This document shows, in pieces, positions 19,979-32,971 of a stretch of 64,000 nt of DNA (position 1 is the stretch's first letter; every line of letters begins with the position of its first letter). Made by a program: the position numbers and the translations under genes. This DNA is from Heracleum sosnowskyi (Eukaryota > Streptophyta > Magnoliopsida > Apiales > Apiaceae), in NCBI GenBank assembly GCA_030848705.1, contig CM061244.1, positions 45,363,190-45,427,189 on the forward strand. The letters are read 5' to 3'. A model generated the notes under the pieces. The model ran no database searches, was not told where the DNA came from, and saw only the letters and a list, made by a program, of their open reading frames with translations.

Positions 19979-22900
19979 GGCAAGAAGAAAGATCAAGTCA
20001 TGTGGATCATTGACAATGGTTGCTCAAGACACATGACAGGTGATAAAACCCTGCTATCACACTATGTAGAGAAAGCTGGCCCAATCATAACCTTTGGAGA
20101 CAATAGCAAGGGTTACATAGTGGGATATGGCTGTCTTGAAATTGGAAATGTTGTCATTGAAGATATTTCTCTTGTGGATGGATTGAAGCACAATCTACTC
20201 AGTGTCAGCCAATTCAGTGACAGGGGATTCAAGGTTGATTTTGATATGATGCTGTGTAACATCTATCACAAGAAGGATAGTAGCCTCTCTCTAAAAGGGG
20301 TTAGAAAAGGAAGCTTGTTTGTTGCTGACTTAAACTCAACAAAGAAGGATAAAGTTTAATGTTTCTACAGTAAAGCAACTGTTGGTGACAGTATGCTTTG
20401 GCATAGGAAGCTTTCACATCTCAACTTCAAAACAATGAATATTTTGATGAAGAAGGAGTTAGTGAGAGGTTTGCCCCAACAGGAATTCTGTCAAGAAGGA
20501 CTGTGTGAAGATTGTCAGATGGGCAAACTAAGGAGAACTGTGCACAAGTCCAAGCAAATGAACACCAACATAGAAGCACTCAAGTTGATTCATATGGATC
20601 TTTTTGGACCAGTCAATGTACCATCAATGGCCAAGAAGAGATATGCCTTAGTAATGGTGGATGATTACTCAAGGTACACTTGGGTGAAGTTTCTTGAATC
20701 CAAAGATGAAGTTGCTCAAGTGATTATTGATCAAGTCAGAGTTCTTGATAGAGCTCCAAACTCAAAAGTTCAAATCTTGAGGAGTGACAATGGTACAGAA
20801 TTCAGAAATGCCACACTTGGAAATTTCTGTAAAGATGAAGGAATTGTACAACAATTCTCTGCTGCAAGGACTCCACATCAGAATGGAGTTGTAGAAAGAA
20901 AGAACAGGACTCTCATTGAAGCAGCTAGAACTATGTTGCATGATGCCAAACTGCCAACATATTTCTGGGCTGAAGCTATCAACACAGCTTGTTATACTCA
21001 AAACAGAACCATGATTAACAAAACTCATGCAAGTACACCTTACTGTCTGCTAACTGGAAAGAAACCTACTGTCAAATATTTTCATGTGTTTGGGAGCAAA
21101 TGCTTTATGATGAAGGATAACCATGAGAAGAAAGGAAAATTTGACACTAAGGCATTTGAAAGATTATTCATGGGTTACAGTACAGAAAGGACTGCCTACA
21201 GAGTTTATGTTATGGAACACAGGATTGTTGAAGAAAGTGTAAATGTCACATTTGATGAAACCAAGTTTCCAGGACTGCATGAAGAAGGAAAGATGCAGAC
21301 ATTTAGATTTGAGAATCAAGGATACTTGGAAGCTGAGGAAATTGTTGATGAAGAACCTAGCTTCACTCAAATTGTTGAAGTTGATAAAGATACTGTCAAT
21401 ACCACTCCTGTCAACCAAACTCCAGCTCAGTCACAGACCATAACCTCAAACATTCATAACAGTGGTGACTCTGGAGACAATGAAGAACATGGTGAAGACA
21501 ATGGGATTGGTGAGCATTCAACTCAACAAACTGAAGCAACTGTTCCTGTACAATCAAGTAGCTTGCCCAGAATCTCCAAGTGGAACAAGGATCACACAAA
21601 TGACCTTATCATTGGTGACCCTACTTCTGGTGTGAGGACAAGGAACAAAGTCTCTGCTGACATCATGTTTTCATGCTTCCTGTCTCAAATGGAACCCAAG
21701 ACAACTGATGAAGCATTGTTGGATTCTGACTGGGTGATAGCCATGCAAGAAGAACTAAATCAGTTTGAAAGGAACAATGTATGGAAGCTGGTTCCAAGAC
21801 CTAAGGGAAAGTCAGTCATTGAGACCAAATGGGTTTTCAGAAACAAGCTTGATGAAAATGGATCAGTGACAAGAAACAAAGCAAGGCTAGTGGCTAAAGG
21901 TTACTATCAACAGGAAGGAATAGATTATGATGAGACATTTGCACCTGTTGCAAGACTTGAAGCTATAAGAATCTTTCTAGCCTATGCTGCACACTGCAAC
22001 TTCAAAGTATTTCAGATGGATGTCAAAAGTGCCTTTCTAAATGGAGAATTGGAAGAAGAAGTGTATGTTGAACAGCCACCAGGGTGTGAGGATGCTGAAA
22101 TGTATGATTTTGTATACAAACTCTTCAAAGCTTTGTATGGACTAAAGCAAGCACCCAGGGCTTGGTATGACACACTTTCCACTTTTCTTTTGGAAAATCA
22201 GTTTACTAGAGGAGTTGTGGACAAGACACTTTTCTACAAACACCATGGCAAGGACATCATTCTGGTACAAATCTATGTGGATGACATCATTTTTGGTTCC
22301 ACAAATGAGAAGCTGTGTGAGAAGTTTTCCTCTCTCATGAGTAACAAATATGAGATGAGTATGATGGGAGAATTGTCATTCTTTCTGGGATTACAAATTC
22401 TTCAACAACCTGATGGAATCTTTATATGTCAAGCTAAATACATCAAGGAACTTCTCAGAAAGTTCAACTTGGAAGATTCATCACCTGCAAAGACACTAAT
22501 GTCCACGTCAACTAGTCTGGATCTTGATTCTAAAGGAAAGAAAGTTGACTCAAGCACCTATAGAGGCATGGTAGGATCTCTCCTATATCTAACTGCTAGC
22601 AGACCTGACATCATGTTTGCTACATGTCTCTGTGCAAGGTTTCAAAGTGATCCAAAAGAGTCACACTTAGTAGCCATCAAGAGAATCTTTAGATACTTAA
22701 AAGGCACTCCTAATCTAGGCCTTTGGTATCCTAAGAATACTGGATTTGATCTGATTGGTTACTCAGACTCAGACTATGCTGGATGCAAGATTGACAGAAA
22801 GAGTACTACTGGTAACTGTCAATTTCTTGGTGGAAGATTGGTCTCATGGTTTAGCAAGAAGCAGCATTCAGTTTCTACCTCAACTGCAGAAGCTGAGTAT

Positions 22901-23221
22901 ATTGCTGCAGGTAGTTGCTGTGCACAAATTCTATGGATGAAGAATCAACTTCTAGATTATGGTCTAGTGTTAAGAGACATTCCTATCTACTGTGACAACA
23001 CTAGTGCCATAGCCATTTCAGACAATCCAGTTCAACACTCTAGGACAAAGCACATTGATATAAGACATCACTTTATCAGAGAGCATGTTGAACAAGGAAC
23101 TGTGAAGCTGATCTATGTCCCAACTGACACGCAACTTGCTGACATATTCACTAAGCCATTGGATGAAGCAACCTTCAACAGATTGGTAAGTGAATTGGGA
23201 ATGCTGAATCTGGTATGTTGA
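19961..23221 (+). pseudogene. E2 pol (PR-IN-RT-RH), one internal stop
   Basis: The protease motif (DNGCSRHMTG) has Asn replacing Ser after the catalytic Asp. The remaining domains are the HHCC zinc site (WHRKLSHLN ... CEDCQMGK), integrase (SDNGTEF, PHQNGVVERKNR), reverse transcriptase (YGLKQAPRAWYD, YVDDIIFGS), RNase H (YSDSDYAG, STAEAEYIA), and the C-terminus LADIFTKPLD. A single TAA at 20357-20359 splits it, and 942 codons are open from 20393. It is in frame with gag after the TAA at 19958. Confidence 0.93.
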
Positions 23222-23422
23222 TTTACTCAGTTCTCTATATTTCCAAATTCTCTTTTGAAGCTCATGACAGTAACTTCAAACCTGTTGTCAAGAGAAGTTA
23301 CTGTCTACTTGGTCTATGTCTGATATGTGACAGCATGTGTTGATTTGACTTTTCATGTTAGTATTTTGTGCCAGTCTCATACTTTTAGACCGTGTATGAC
23401 ATTAATGTGGTTACTTGTTAAG
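23222..23422 (+). other. E2 pol-aORF spacer, left part
   Basis: Homologous to E1 just after pol (50593-50395 on the minus strand), with several GACAG/CTGTC motifs (23265-23335). About 800 bp that E1 has next, including the small acidic ORF, is absent in E2; the E5 complex stands there. Confidence 0.7.
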
Positions 23423-24431
23423 TGTTAATCCCAAATGACCTAACAGAATTGTAGAAGGGGGGGTTGAATACAATTCTTGATATTTCTTTAAACTTAAAAC
23501 AACTTACAAATAAAAACTGAACTTAAAGTAAAAATCACAAGCACATAAATAATTTCAGTTGGATTGTTTGATGATCCAACTGAAGTGATTTTTATTGCGG
23601 AAATAATCTGTGATACAAAAGTACACAGCTGCTCAGTTACAAGGTTGTAGAGAAGAATGCTCTCAAGGATAGCTAATACAAACTATTTGTTTTTCTTCTC
23701 TATTTTTAAAGTAACTGCTACACTTGGTTATATATCCCCAAGTTTACAACCCTATTTTTGGCTACACTAAAAGTACAATGAGTAACCGCCAATAGTTTGC
23801 TTTTCATCCCTTTGTCCAGTGGTCCTTGGAGATCCTTGCTTTTGTCTTCATGCTTATTATGATCACTCCCAAGACCCAATTGGAAACTGGGATGTTTCCT
23901 TATTCCCCATGTCCATTTTAATGGTTTCCAATGCAAAGTACACTTCCACATCACCTTTAGATCTGTTCAGTAAACTGTCACTATCACTTTGTCAACTATT
24001 CAGAAAAGCAATAATGATTCGTTGATAGCAGGGAGATGTGTTTCGTTGATAGCTTTATTCTTCATTCCGTTGATGGTGTTTCCCTCGTTTCGTTGATGAG
24101 TAAACTCCATACCGTTGACAGAGTAATCTTCATACCGTTGACATGTCTTCACTTAGGCAAAATTACAAGGCCTAATATATTTACAATTAACCAACCTATT
24201 TTGCCTATCTAGTACTTAGTCAACATGACTTAGAAAACCTATCTTATAACAGAATGCCTATCATTTGAGAAGTATTGTACAATGCAATTGCTACAACACT
24301 CATTTCGTTGATGAGCTTCCTGTCAACGGAATGCTGCAAAGCATGCCATTTCGTTGACAGCTACAAAGTGACTTTACACAAATTCTACTAAGTGTTTTAT
24401 GTTTATCATCAAGAACAACATATTCCTAACA
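23423..24431 (-). repeat. E5 3' LTR
   Basis: In minus orientation it starts TGTTAGGAATATG and ends GGGATTAACA. It carries nine TCAACG motifs (24015-24360), a TATA box (23728-23734) and a polyadenylation signal. Confidence 0.95.
24015..24362 (-). promoter_or_regulatory. E5 LTR array of TCAACG(A/G)(A/T)A motifs
   Basis: Nine copies lie in both orientations within about 350 bp, upstream of the TATA box on the minus strand. The same array is at 36082-36429 and 15285-15630. The core overlaps MYB (CNGTTR, AACGG) and W-box-like (TTGAC) sequences, so host activation is possible. Confidence 0.65.
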
Positions 24432-24445
24432 ATCTCCCCCAATTT
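24432..24445 (-). other. E5 polypurine tract
   Basis: The minus strand reads AAATTGGGGGAGAT directly before the 3' LTR. A second copy lies at 36499-36512. Confidence 0.85.
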
Positions 24446-24617
24446 ATGACTGATAGAATAACAGCCATAAATCAAGAGACTTGATGATAACAAAAACACT
24501 CATATACATTCTAAATTACAAAAGTAGAAAATGCATTAAGCTTCATAATATTTTGAATAAAATACAAGACTTACAAGACTAATGCCAAGAAGTGCTCCTC
24601 TAGACTGAGCAAATGAT

Positions 24618-27600
24618 TCATCTTTGTCTTCTTTGTGGCATAGTCTTCCTCCCTCTCTTAGAGTTGTTTTCCTCAATCTGAACCTGTAGCCTTCTGTAGA
24701 AGATCTTCTCTTCCTCATCTTGATCACCAAGCTTGGATTGCATAAGCTTTAGAGTTTGATTAGATGCCTTATCCAGCTGGTCTTCCATTCTGAAGAACCT
24801 TCTGCAGTTGTCCTTGTCCTTAAATTCCATCATCCAGTAGGGTTGAAGATGGATCTTCTTTCCTGTTGAGGGCACTCTAAGCATCCTGGGAAGAGCCTCA
24901 GGCTTGTTCCAGCTAGCCTTTATTTGACATATTTTGGAGACCACCTCAGACTTGGCTGTTTTGGTGAAGCCAAAGTCTTTCTTCAAGCATCTAAACACTG
25001 TGAGTAGTGTTTGGTAGTCTTCTCCTAAAATTCTGTAGAGAGGCCATGTTTGTTCTCTACCACCTTTGAATGTGAAAACTAATCTTTCAGGCATCTTTTG
25101 AGAAGCTGCAATGCCCCTTAATTCCACCAGGTTGTCTAAATCAAGATGTAAGCTAGATTCTTCCCTGATGTCAGCAATGTACATGCAGTCCTCTGGATTT
25201 GTGGGGGGTTTCTGAGGTTGTGGCTTTCTCACAAATACTGGCTTTGCCTTGACAACCCTTTTCTTTGACTTTGTTGGCTGATCCTTTTCAAATAGGAATT
25301 TTGGAAAATAGGCTTCATCAAATTCAATAGGCTCCTCCTTTGGCATGATTGGTTGATCATGATAGTTGACAGGGTGTGCAGGATCACATGCCAACTTTCC
25401 TTCAATAGGTAGACCAGTAGGAATTTGATGTGCACTTGTTGTGGAAGAGGCTTGAGCAGTTTCCTGAGAGTTCTCTTTATCAAAGTCCAGATTCCTCTTA
25501 GCTCTAGCCTTTGGTTGCCTTATACTTTTCCTTGCTTCCTTAGCTCCATCCTTGGCTTTATCTTCCTGTAGAGTTTCTTCATCTTCAAGTGCTTGAGCAA
25601 CTGCCAATGCTTGCATTGCTGCCCTTTCAGATTCTTCAGCTTTGGCCTTAGCAAAATTTGGGCGACCAACCCAAATGCAGATTTCCTTGCTGTCCCTGTA
25701 GATGATGGCCCTTTGATTCCTTATGCTTGGATGATTGCTTTCCTTGCACTTAGTGATCAGCTTCCCTAGGACTTTGAACTCATCTGGCTTTGGTGGAGGA
25801 TAAAATGTCCTTTCAGTGTTCTTGCCTTTGGGTTTGATAGGTGACACTGGAGAAATCCCTCTTGCATCCACATTCCTAAAGCATGAAGATTGGCCTTTCT
25901 CATTTCTTGAATCTTGAAGGATTCCATGCTGAAGGGGCTCTATAGCATAAGAGCTCTTGAACTGTGGCTCCATTTGTACTGTCACCATTGCATTTGTTGA
26001 TGGCTGATCTGTCTTTGAAGAATCAGTAAATTTCTTGAACCTTGCTTCTATGTTGGACCAGTGATCTTTGATCTGTTCTGCAAGTTTCATCCTCATAGAA
26101 GCTTCCCTAATTAGATCAATACCATCCTTTTGCTTCTTTCCACACTCCCCCATTGCTAATGGCTCTTCTGGTAAGGAGATGGCTGGGACCAAAACATTTG
26201 TGATTTGTATCTCTAGCTTCTTAGTTTTCTCAGTTTTCTCCCCCTTTTGTTATCATCAAGTGAGATGATAGGGAGTCCTTGAGCTGCTAGAAGCTGGGTA
26301 AGTAGCTGAGTTTGCTTCTCCTGTTCCTTCTGCATGTGAGAAAGTGTAGCCTCAACTTTGTCCACTCTAGAGGAGAGAGTTTTCAAAGATGAGGACACTT
26401 CAGGTTCCTTGGTGAAAAACCTTGACATCTTGGAGACAGTGTGAAGAGGAAGCTTTTCATCTAGCCTCCTATCAGTAGCATCCCTAAGGTTGCTAATTGA
26501 ATCCTTAATTTCTGTAGCTTCAATCCTTGTCTGCAACATTTGTAGCCTTTGAATTTCCAGAGAATCCATTATGGCCTTATAGAATTTCTTGTCCCTTGCA
26601 GTTGTTGACTCATGAGCTAGATATGCCTCATTGTATTGCCTTGTAATAGCAGTATCCAAGTTGGATCTACCATGCATATCTTGAGAAAGCCAGTTTGGTG
26701 TAGGAGGCACCACAGAAGTCCCAGTCTGTGTAGTAGTGGCCACCTGTAGATTGTCACCAAAGCTGTCTTCATCATCAGAAAACTCAAATTCTCCACTTGC
26801 TGCAGCTCCTGGAGGTAGATTGGTCAATGCATCCTTTGCTCTTTGCATTGATGCAGTAGTATGAATTAAGTTGAGTGACCTTTCTGCCTCCACATTGCCC
26901 TGTTGAGCCATAACTTGATAGGCTGACACAGGATGAGTAAAGGTCTCAGGATCCAGGGAAATACTATCCAGAGTTTGTTGATAATGCTCTTGGAAGGTAA
27001 GTTCCCTTTCTCCCTCACTGACCCCCATTAACTCACTTGCAATGGCTGCTTCCATCCTTATTGCTCCTGTAGTCCCTTCTCTCTCTCCACTCTTTTCTTG
27101 CATCATGGGCTCCCCATGGCTCACACCTCTCACACCCTCACCTTCACCTACTAAGGTGGTACTCTCAATCTCTCCTTTTGCCTGGCTGGAAGAAATAGCC
27201 AGCCTCTCACTCTCAGACTCTCCTTTTGCCTAGTTGCAAGCCAGCCTCTCAGTTTCACTCCCTTTCAAACCTAAAAGTGTCTCAACTACCACCAGGTCAT
27301 CTACACTAGTTGTGGAAACAACTGGATTTTCAATAAGGGGTGTAGATTGACCTATCAACGGAATGGTAGATTGAACTGTCAACGGTATGGATACCGTTGA
27401 TGGAGAAACACTTGTCAACGAAAGAAGCTGTTTCGTTGATGAAGTCAATAAAGCACTTTGAGAAAGTGAAATTACAGTAGAATCTGTGGTGATTGATTTT
27501 AGAGATTGGTCCACAGATCCTCTTGCAACTTCAGAAAAAATTGGTTGATGGCCCAACAAATCACTTAACAAGTGATGGCCACCAGCTTCAGAGTGGGGCT

Positions 27601-29065
27601 TCTCCAAGATTAGAGTTGGAGAATCAGGAATAGATGTATGGATCATGTCCACATCTAGAGATAAAGTTGGTGAATTTGATGGAGATTGTTCAAGGTTGAT
27701 GTTTAGAGAATGGGACTGTAACCCCAGAGTAATGATAGGGGTTACATCAAACTGAATTTGTGAAACTGGAAGTGTAGCTTCCAGAGTGTGTGCACCCTGT
27801 GAACCCTTGGATTTTTGTTTCACCCTCCTTTGGTATTGGGAAAAAGTAGACTGTGGGCTTGAAGTGTCCCTTACCCTCTTGGAGTGTGCTCTTGGAGAAG
27901 AGCTTGTTTCAATAATTACATCCTTTTGGGAGGATGCAATTAGACTTGTGCTTAAATCCATATTACTCATTGTGCCTTGTTGGGAAGACACAATGGGGCT
28001 TGGCTGGATCTCACTCATATTTCCTTCCTTATCCTTAGGGTTTCTTTTATGTTCACCCCTTCCCTCACCTCTCACAGCACCTACAACACTCCCCTTAGGT
28101 TATGTAGTGGATTTTACAACAGGTGCCTTTTGGGAAGCACCTGAGGTTGGCTTGGAGGATTTCTTTGATTTTGGTTTTGTTGCTGGGGCAGGAGCCTGTT
28201 GGGTCACAACTACAGACTCCACAGCAACAGTACTGGGTGATACAGTTGAAGTAACAATTATACTAGAAGGGATAGCAGTAGTTACCTCAATTACTGGCAG
28301 ATACACCACTGGAACCTCACCATTGTGGTTCAGCCTTAGTATGTCTGTCAGTACTCTCTTTTCTTGCACAAAACACTCAAACTTGGAAACAGGGTTAGAA
28401 ATAACTAATGGTGTTGGACTAACATGATTAGCCAGCATCATCAGAAACCTAGCATAATAGATATTCTTTTTCCTATTAGCCTTATCACCCAACTTAGCAC
28501 CAATTTCATACATAAGTTGGGTGCTAAAGTTGTAATATCTATCAGTTAGGAGCATGGTAAAAAGAATCAACATGGAATTAGTTAATGCATCAAAATTACT
28601 AATCTTACCAGAAAAGACCTTGATAAATGCATCAGCTAAATAACTATATTCCCTAACCAAACCTCTCCTAATTATTTTACCCAGATTATCAGTAGGCAAA
28701 GAGTAGTTTATGGAATTTAGCAAGTTAACCATTTCAGTGATTGTAGGCAAAGCATCACAGTTATTTTCATGAATATGTAAACATGCTTGCAATACATCAG
28801 AATTAACTATGTACTCTTTACCTTGTATGGTGAATTGCAGTGTGCAGTTTGTTCCACTATACTCACACGAGGTCCAAATCTCCTCGATTATCTCATTATA
28901 GAGAGGAGTTGAGTGAAACATTGCATAGCTCAATTTTCAGTTCTTCATGAAGTCCATCATCTTGAAAAAGATACTGTTTGGACCCTCCTTGACAACAAAT
29001 GGGATTGAGTTGTTCTTTTCGTAAATGAACCCTCCAGCAGACATAAGCTTGACTATGGGTGCCAT
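24618..29065 (-). pseudogene. E5 additional ORF (aORF), broken
   Basis: A long ORF of about 1,480 codons between pol and the 3' LTR. The start is ATG at 29065 (MAPIVKLMSAGGFIYEKNN). The N-terminal globular part (28933-28400) has FYxARFLMMLANHV, matching the IYPRFLM.CIN block of the E1/E2 aORF. A Ser/Thr/Pro-rich linker with five TCAACG motifs (27354-27440) follows, then a coiled-coil block (26900-26250), a Lys/Pro-rich part, and a conserved C-terminal region (MYIADIREESS ... LVELRGIAASQKMPERLVFTF). Lesions are TGA at 28937-28939, TAA near 28097, TAG near 27230, and a frameshift in a G-run near 26230. No secretion signal is obvious. Function is unknown. Confidence 0.8.
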
Positions 29066-29604
29066 TGTTGTGTGAAGAAAAGCTTCGAGCTAAATTGCTT
29101 GTTAGAGAGAAGAAGAGAGAAAAGCATTTGGAATTTTTGAGAACAGGTAAAAAGAAAATAAAGAAAATAGAATTTCTTAAATACTCCCCCAAAAATTCTC
29201 AGAAAAAGAGTCCAATAGTAAATGTAAATTACTGGATTGGCTTAAAAATATAACCGTTACTTTTAAAGAATTACCATGATTTATACTTACAGGGGTGTAT
29301 GCACAGATCGTGGTAACGGACGTGTCAAATATCAACGGTTCAGATTAAAAGCGCTAAATCAACGAATCAGGATTGGGCGGTTAAAGTCCCGTCTTATTTC
29401 GTTGATAAAGCTGTGTTTCGTTGATATAAAAGAGCTATCAACGAAACACCCAGAAAAATGCTAAGACTGTCAACGAAATGATTCGTTTCGTTGACATAGT
29501 AATTTTGACTTAGACAAAATTTCACTTTTTCCTGAGAAAATTAATTCACAGAAAAACATAGCAAGTTTCTGGCTGCATTTTAACTTGCAAAAATCTCAAA
29601 ATAA
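29066..29604 (-). other. E5 pol-aORF spacer with TCAACG cluster
   Basis: No gene. Seven TCAACG/CGTTGA motifs lie between about 29325 and 29495, the same place where E1/E2 have their GACAG cluster. Confidence 0.65.
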
Positions 29605-32600
29605 TTAAGAGAAATTTAGCATACCTAGCTCACTTACTAATCTTGAGAATGTGGATTCATCAAGTGGCTTGGTAAAGATGTCTGCAAGTTGTTGTTCACT
29701 TGGAACAAAATGTAACTCCACAGTACCATTCATAACATGTTCTCTAATGAAATGGTACTTGATGTCAATGTGCTTGGTCCTTGAATGCTGCACTGGATTC
29801 TCAGTAATGGCAATGGCACTAGTGTTGTCACAGAAAATAGGAATTTTCTCAACTCTCAATCCATAATCAAGTAGTTGATTTTTCATCCATAAGATCTGTG
29901 CACAACAACTTCCAGCTGCAATATACTCAGCCTCAGCTGTGGAGGTAGAAACTGAGTTTTGTTTCTTGTTGAACCAAGAGACAAGCTTGTTTCCTAAGAA
30001 TTGACAGGTGCCTGTTGTGCTTTTCCTGTCAATTTTACATCCTGCAAAATCTGCATCTGAATAACCAATTAGTTCAAAGCCAGATTCTCTAGGATACCAA
30101 ATGCCAAGGTTTGGTGTTCCCTTGAGATATCTGAAAATTCTTTTAATAGCAACTAAATGGGATTCCCTAGGATCAGCCTGAAATCTAGCACATAGACATG
30201 TAGCAAACATAATATCAGGTCTACTAGCTGTTAAATATAAAAGTGAGCCTACCATGCCTCTGTAACCTGAATGTCCACAGATTTTTCCTTAGTATTCAAT
30301 TCAAGTTTGGTGGCAGTAGGCATGGGAGTTTTGGCAGGAGAGCATTCCATTAAATTAAACTTCTTTAATAAATCATGAATATATTTTGTTTGACTAATGA
30401 AAATGCCTTCATTAACTTGCTTCACTTGAAGCCCAAGAAAGTAAGTTAATTCTCCCATCATGCTCATTTCATATTTACTTTGCATAAGCTTGGCAAACTT
30501 TTGACAAAGTTTCACATCTGTAGACCCAAAGATTATGTCATCTACATAAATTTGAACAAGTATAGTAGAGCCATTCACAACCCTGTGAAAAAGAGTTTTA
30601 TCTACAGTACCTCTAGTGAAGTGATTCTCAAGGAGGAACTGTGAAAGTGTGTCATACCAGGCTCTAGGTGCTTGTTTCAAACCATAGAGTGCCTTGAGGA
30701 GGAAGTATACATATTCTGGAAAATCATCATCTTCAAAACCAGGAGGTTGACTTACATACACCTCCTCTTCCAATTCCCCATTCAGAAAAGCACTCTTCAC
30801 ATCCATTTGATAGACTTTGAAATTGGCATGGGCTGCATAGGCTAGGAAAATCCTTATTGCTTCTAGTCTTGCAACAGGAGCAAATGTTTCATCAAAATCA
30901 ATTCCTTCTTCCTGTGAATAGCCTTTTGCAACCAGTCTTGCTTTGTTCCTTGTGACTATGCCATTTTCATCCATCTTGTTTCTGAACACCCATTTTGTGC
31001 CTATGACACTCCTGTCCTTAGGCTTGGGCACCAGCTTCCAAACATTGTTCCTTTCAAATTGGTTTAGCTCTTCTTGCATAGCCAAAACCCAATCTGGATC
31101 TAGAAGTGCATCCTCAACTTTCTTTGGCTCATCTTGAGACAGAAAGCTGCTATATAGACATTCTTCTTGAGTTGCTCTTCTAGTTTGGACTTTTGAAGAA
31201 ACATCACCTATAATAAGTTCAAAGGGATGATCTTTAGTCCATTTCCTTGAGGGAGGTAGATTTGCTCTTGAAGAGGTAGCTTCATGATCATGATTGCCTT
31301 GATTGGATATTTGTCCTTGAGAAACTCCCCATGAGTTTGTTGTCCCTAAATGATCACTTCTAGAAGCATTTCTATGACTGTCAACGGTATTACCATTTTG
31401 ACTGTCAACGAAACGCTCATTTTGACTGTCAACGAATCCACCATCATGACTGTCAACGAAATGACCATTTGGTCTGCTAGCAGCTATTCTTTTCAATCTT
31501 AATGCAGCAATTTCATCTTCACTGCTGCTTTCATCTGTGCTAGATACAACAACTTTAGGCTGTTTCTCAGTAGCCTTAACATGATTCACTTGATCTCCTT
31601 CCTCATTTTCAAAAGAAAGACTTTCATGGAAACCTTCATCACAGAGACCTTGAATTTTGAGATCATCAAAAACAACATGTACAGATTCCATAACAATGTT
31701 GGTTCTGAGATTATAGACTCTGTAGGCTTTCCCTGCTGCATATCCCACAAATATTGCTTCATCTGCCTTTGCTTCAAATTTCCCCAAATGCTCAGCTTGA
31801 TTTCTCAGAACAAAGCACTTGCATCCAAAGACATGAAGAAAATCCAATAGTGGCTTCTTTCTTTTGAGTAGCTGATAAGGGGTCATTCCTTTGGCCTGAT
31901 TAATCAAAGAAATATTCTGAGTGAAGCAAGCTGTATTAACTACCTCAACCCAAAAATAAGTTGGTAACTTTGATTCATCTAGCATTGTCCTTGCAGCTTC
32001 AATAAGTGTTCTGTTTTTGCTTTCAACTACACCATTTTGCTGTGGTGTCCTTGCTGCTGAAAACTCATGCAAAATACCATTTTCTTCACAGAACATCTTC
32101 ATGCTTGAATTCTTGAATTCTGTCCCATTGTCACTCCTAATCCTTCTTACTTTCAAGTCAGGATGATTGTTTACCATCTTGATGTGATTGATAATGATTT
32201 CACTTGCCTCATCTTTGGAGAGCAAAAAGAAAGTCCATGTAAATCTAGAAAAATCATCAACAATCACAAGACAATATTTCTTCTTTGAAATAGACATGAC
32301 ATTTACAGGGCCAAACAAATCCATATGAAGCAACTCAAGCTGATGGACAATTGATGACTCTGTCTTGCTTTTGAATGATGCCTTCCTTTGTTTCCCTTTT
32401 TGACAGGCATCACACAAACCATCCTTGGAAAACTCCACCTGTGGAATTCCTCTAGCAAGATCTTTCCTCACCAAGTCATTCATAACTTTAAAATTCAGAT
32501 GAGATAATTTCTTGTGCCATAGCCAACTTTCATCCTTGCTTGCCTTGCTGAAAAGACAAGTGATGGTTTCTGGACTTGTGCTACTAAAGTCACCAATGTA

Positions 32601-32939
32601 CACATTCCCTCTTCTGAATCCAGTCATTACCACATTGTTGTTTCCTCCTTTAGAAACAACACAGGCTTCTCTAGAAAAAGTAACTAAAAATCCTTTGTCA
32701 CAAAGTTGACTGATGCTAAGCAAATTGTGCTTAAGACCATCCACCAATGCAACCTCATCTATGATGACATTCTCTTTTGAAATCAAGCCATATCCCTTTG
32801 TGTAGCCTTTGCTGTCATCTCCAAAAGCAATACAAGGGCCAGCTTTTTCCTGAAACTCTGTGAGCAGGGTAGAATCACCAGTCATGTGTCTTGAACAACC
32901 ACTATCCAAGTACCAAAGATTCCTTTTGTCTCCCTGCAC
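29605..32939 (-). pseudogene. E5 pol (PR-IN-RT-RH), one frameshift
   Basis: Protease (LDSGCSRHMTG), HHCC zinc site (WHKKLSHLN ... CDACQKGK), integrase (SDNGTEF; PQQNGVVESKNR with Ser in place of the usual Arg), reverse transcriptase (YGLKQAPRAWYD, YVDDIIFGS), RNase H (YSDADFAG, STAEAEYIA). The IN-RT linker (31375-31463) encodes a VDSQN-type repeat from four TCAACG motifs. A one-base frameshift near 30262 separates the RT from the last 216 codons (RNase H). Pol is in a different frame from gag and begins at a TGTGCAG-GG site like E1/E2. Confidence 0.92.
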
Positions 32940-32971
32940 ACAATAAAATCAAATCAAGTTGATTTTGGTAC

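Noticed and set aside
23423..23427. A target duplication for E5
   Set aside because: The bases left of 23423 do not match those after 37310 or after 36498, so no TSD can be claimed.
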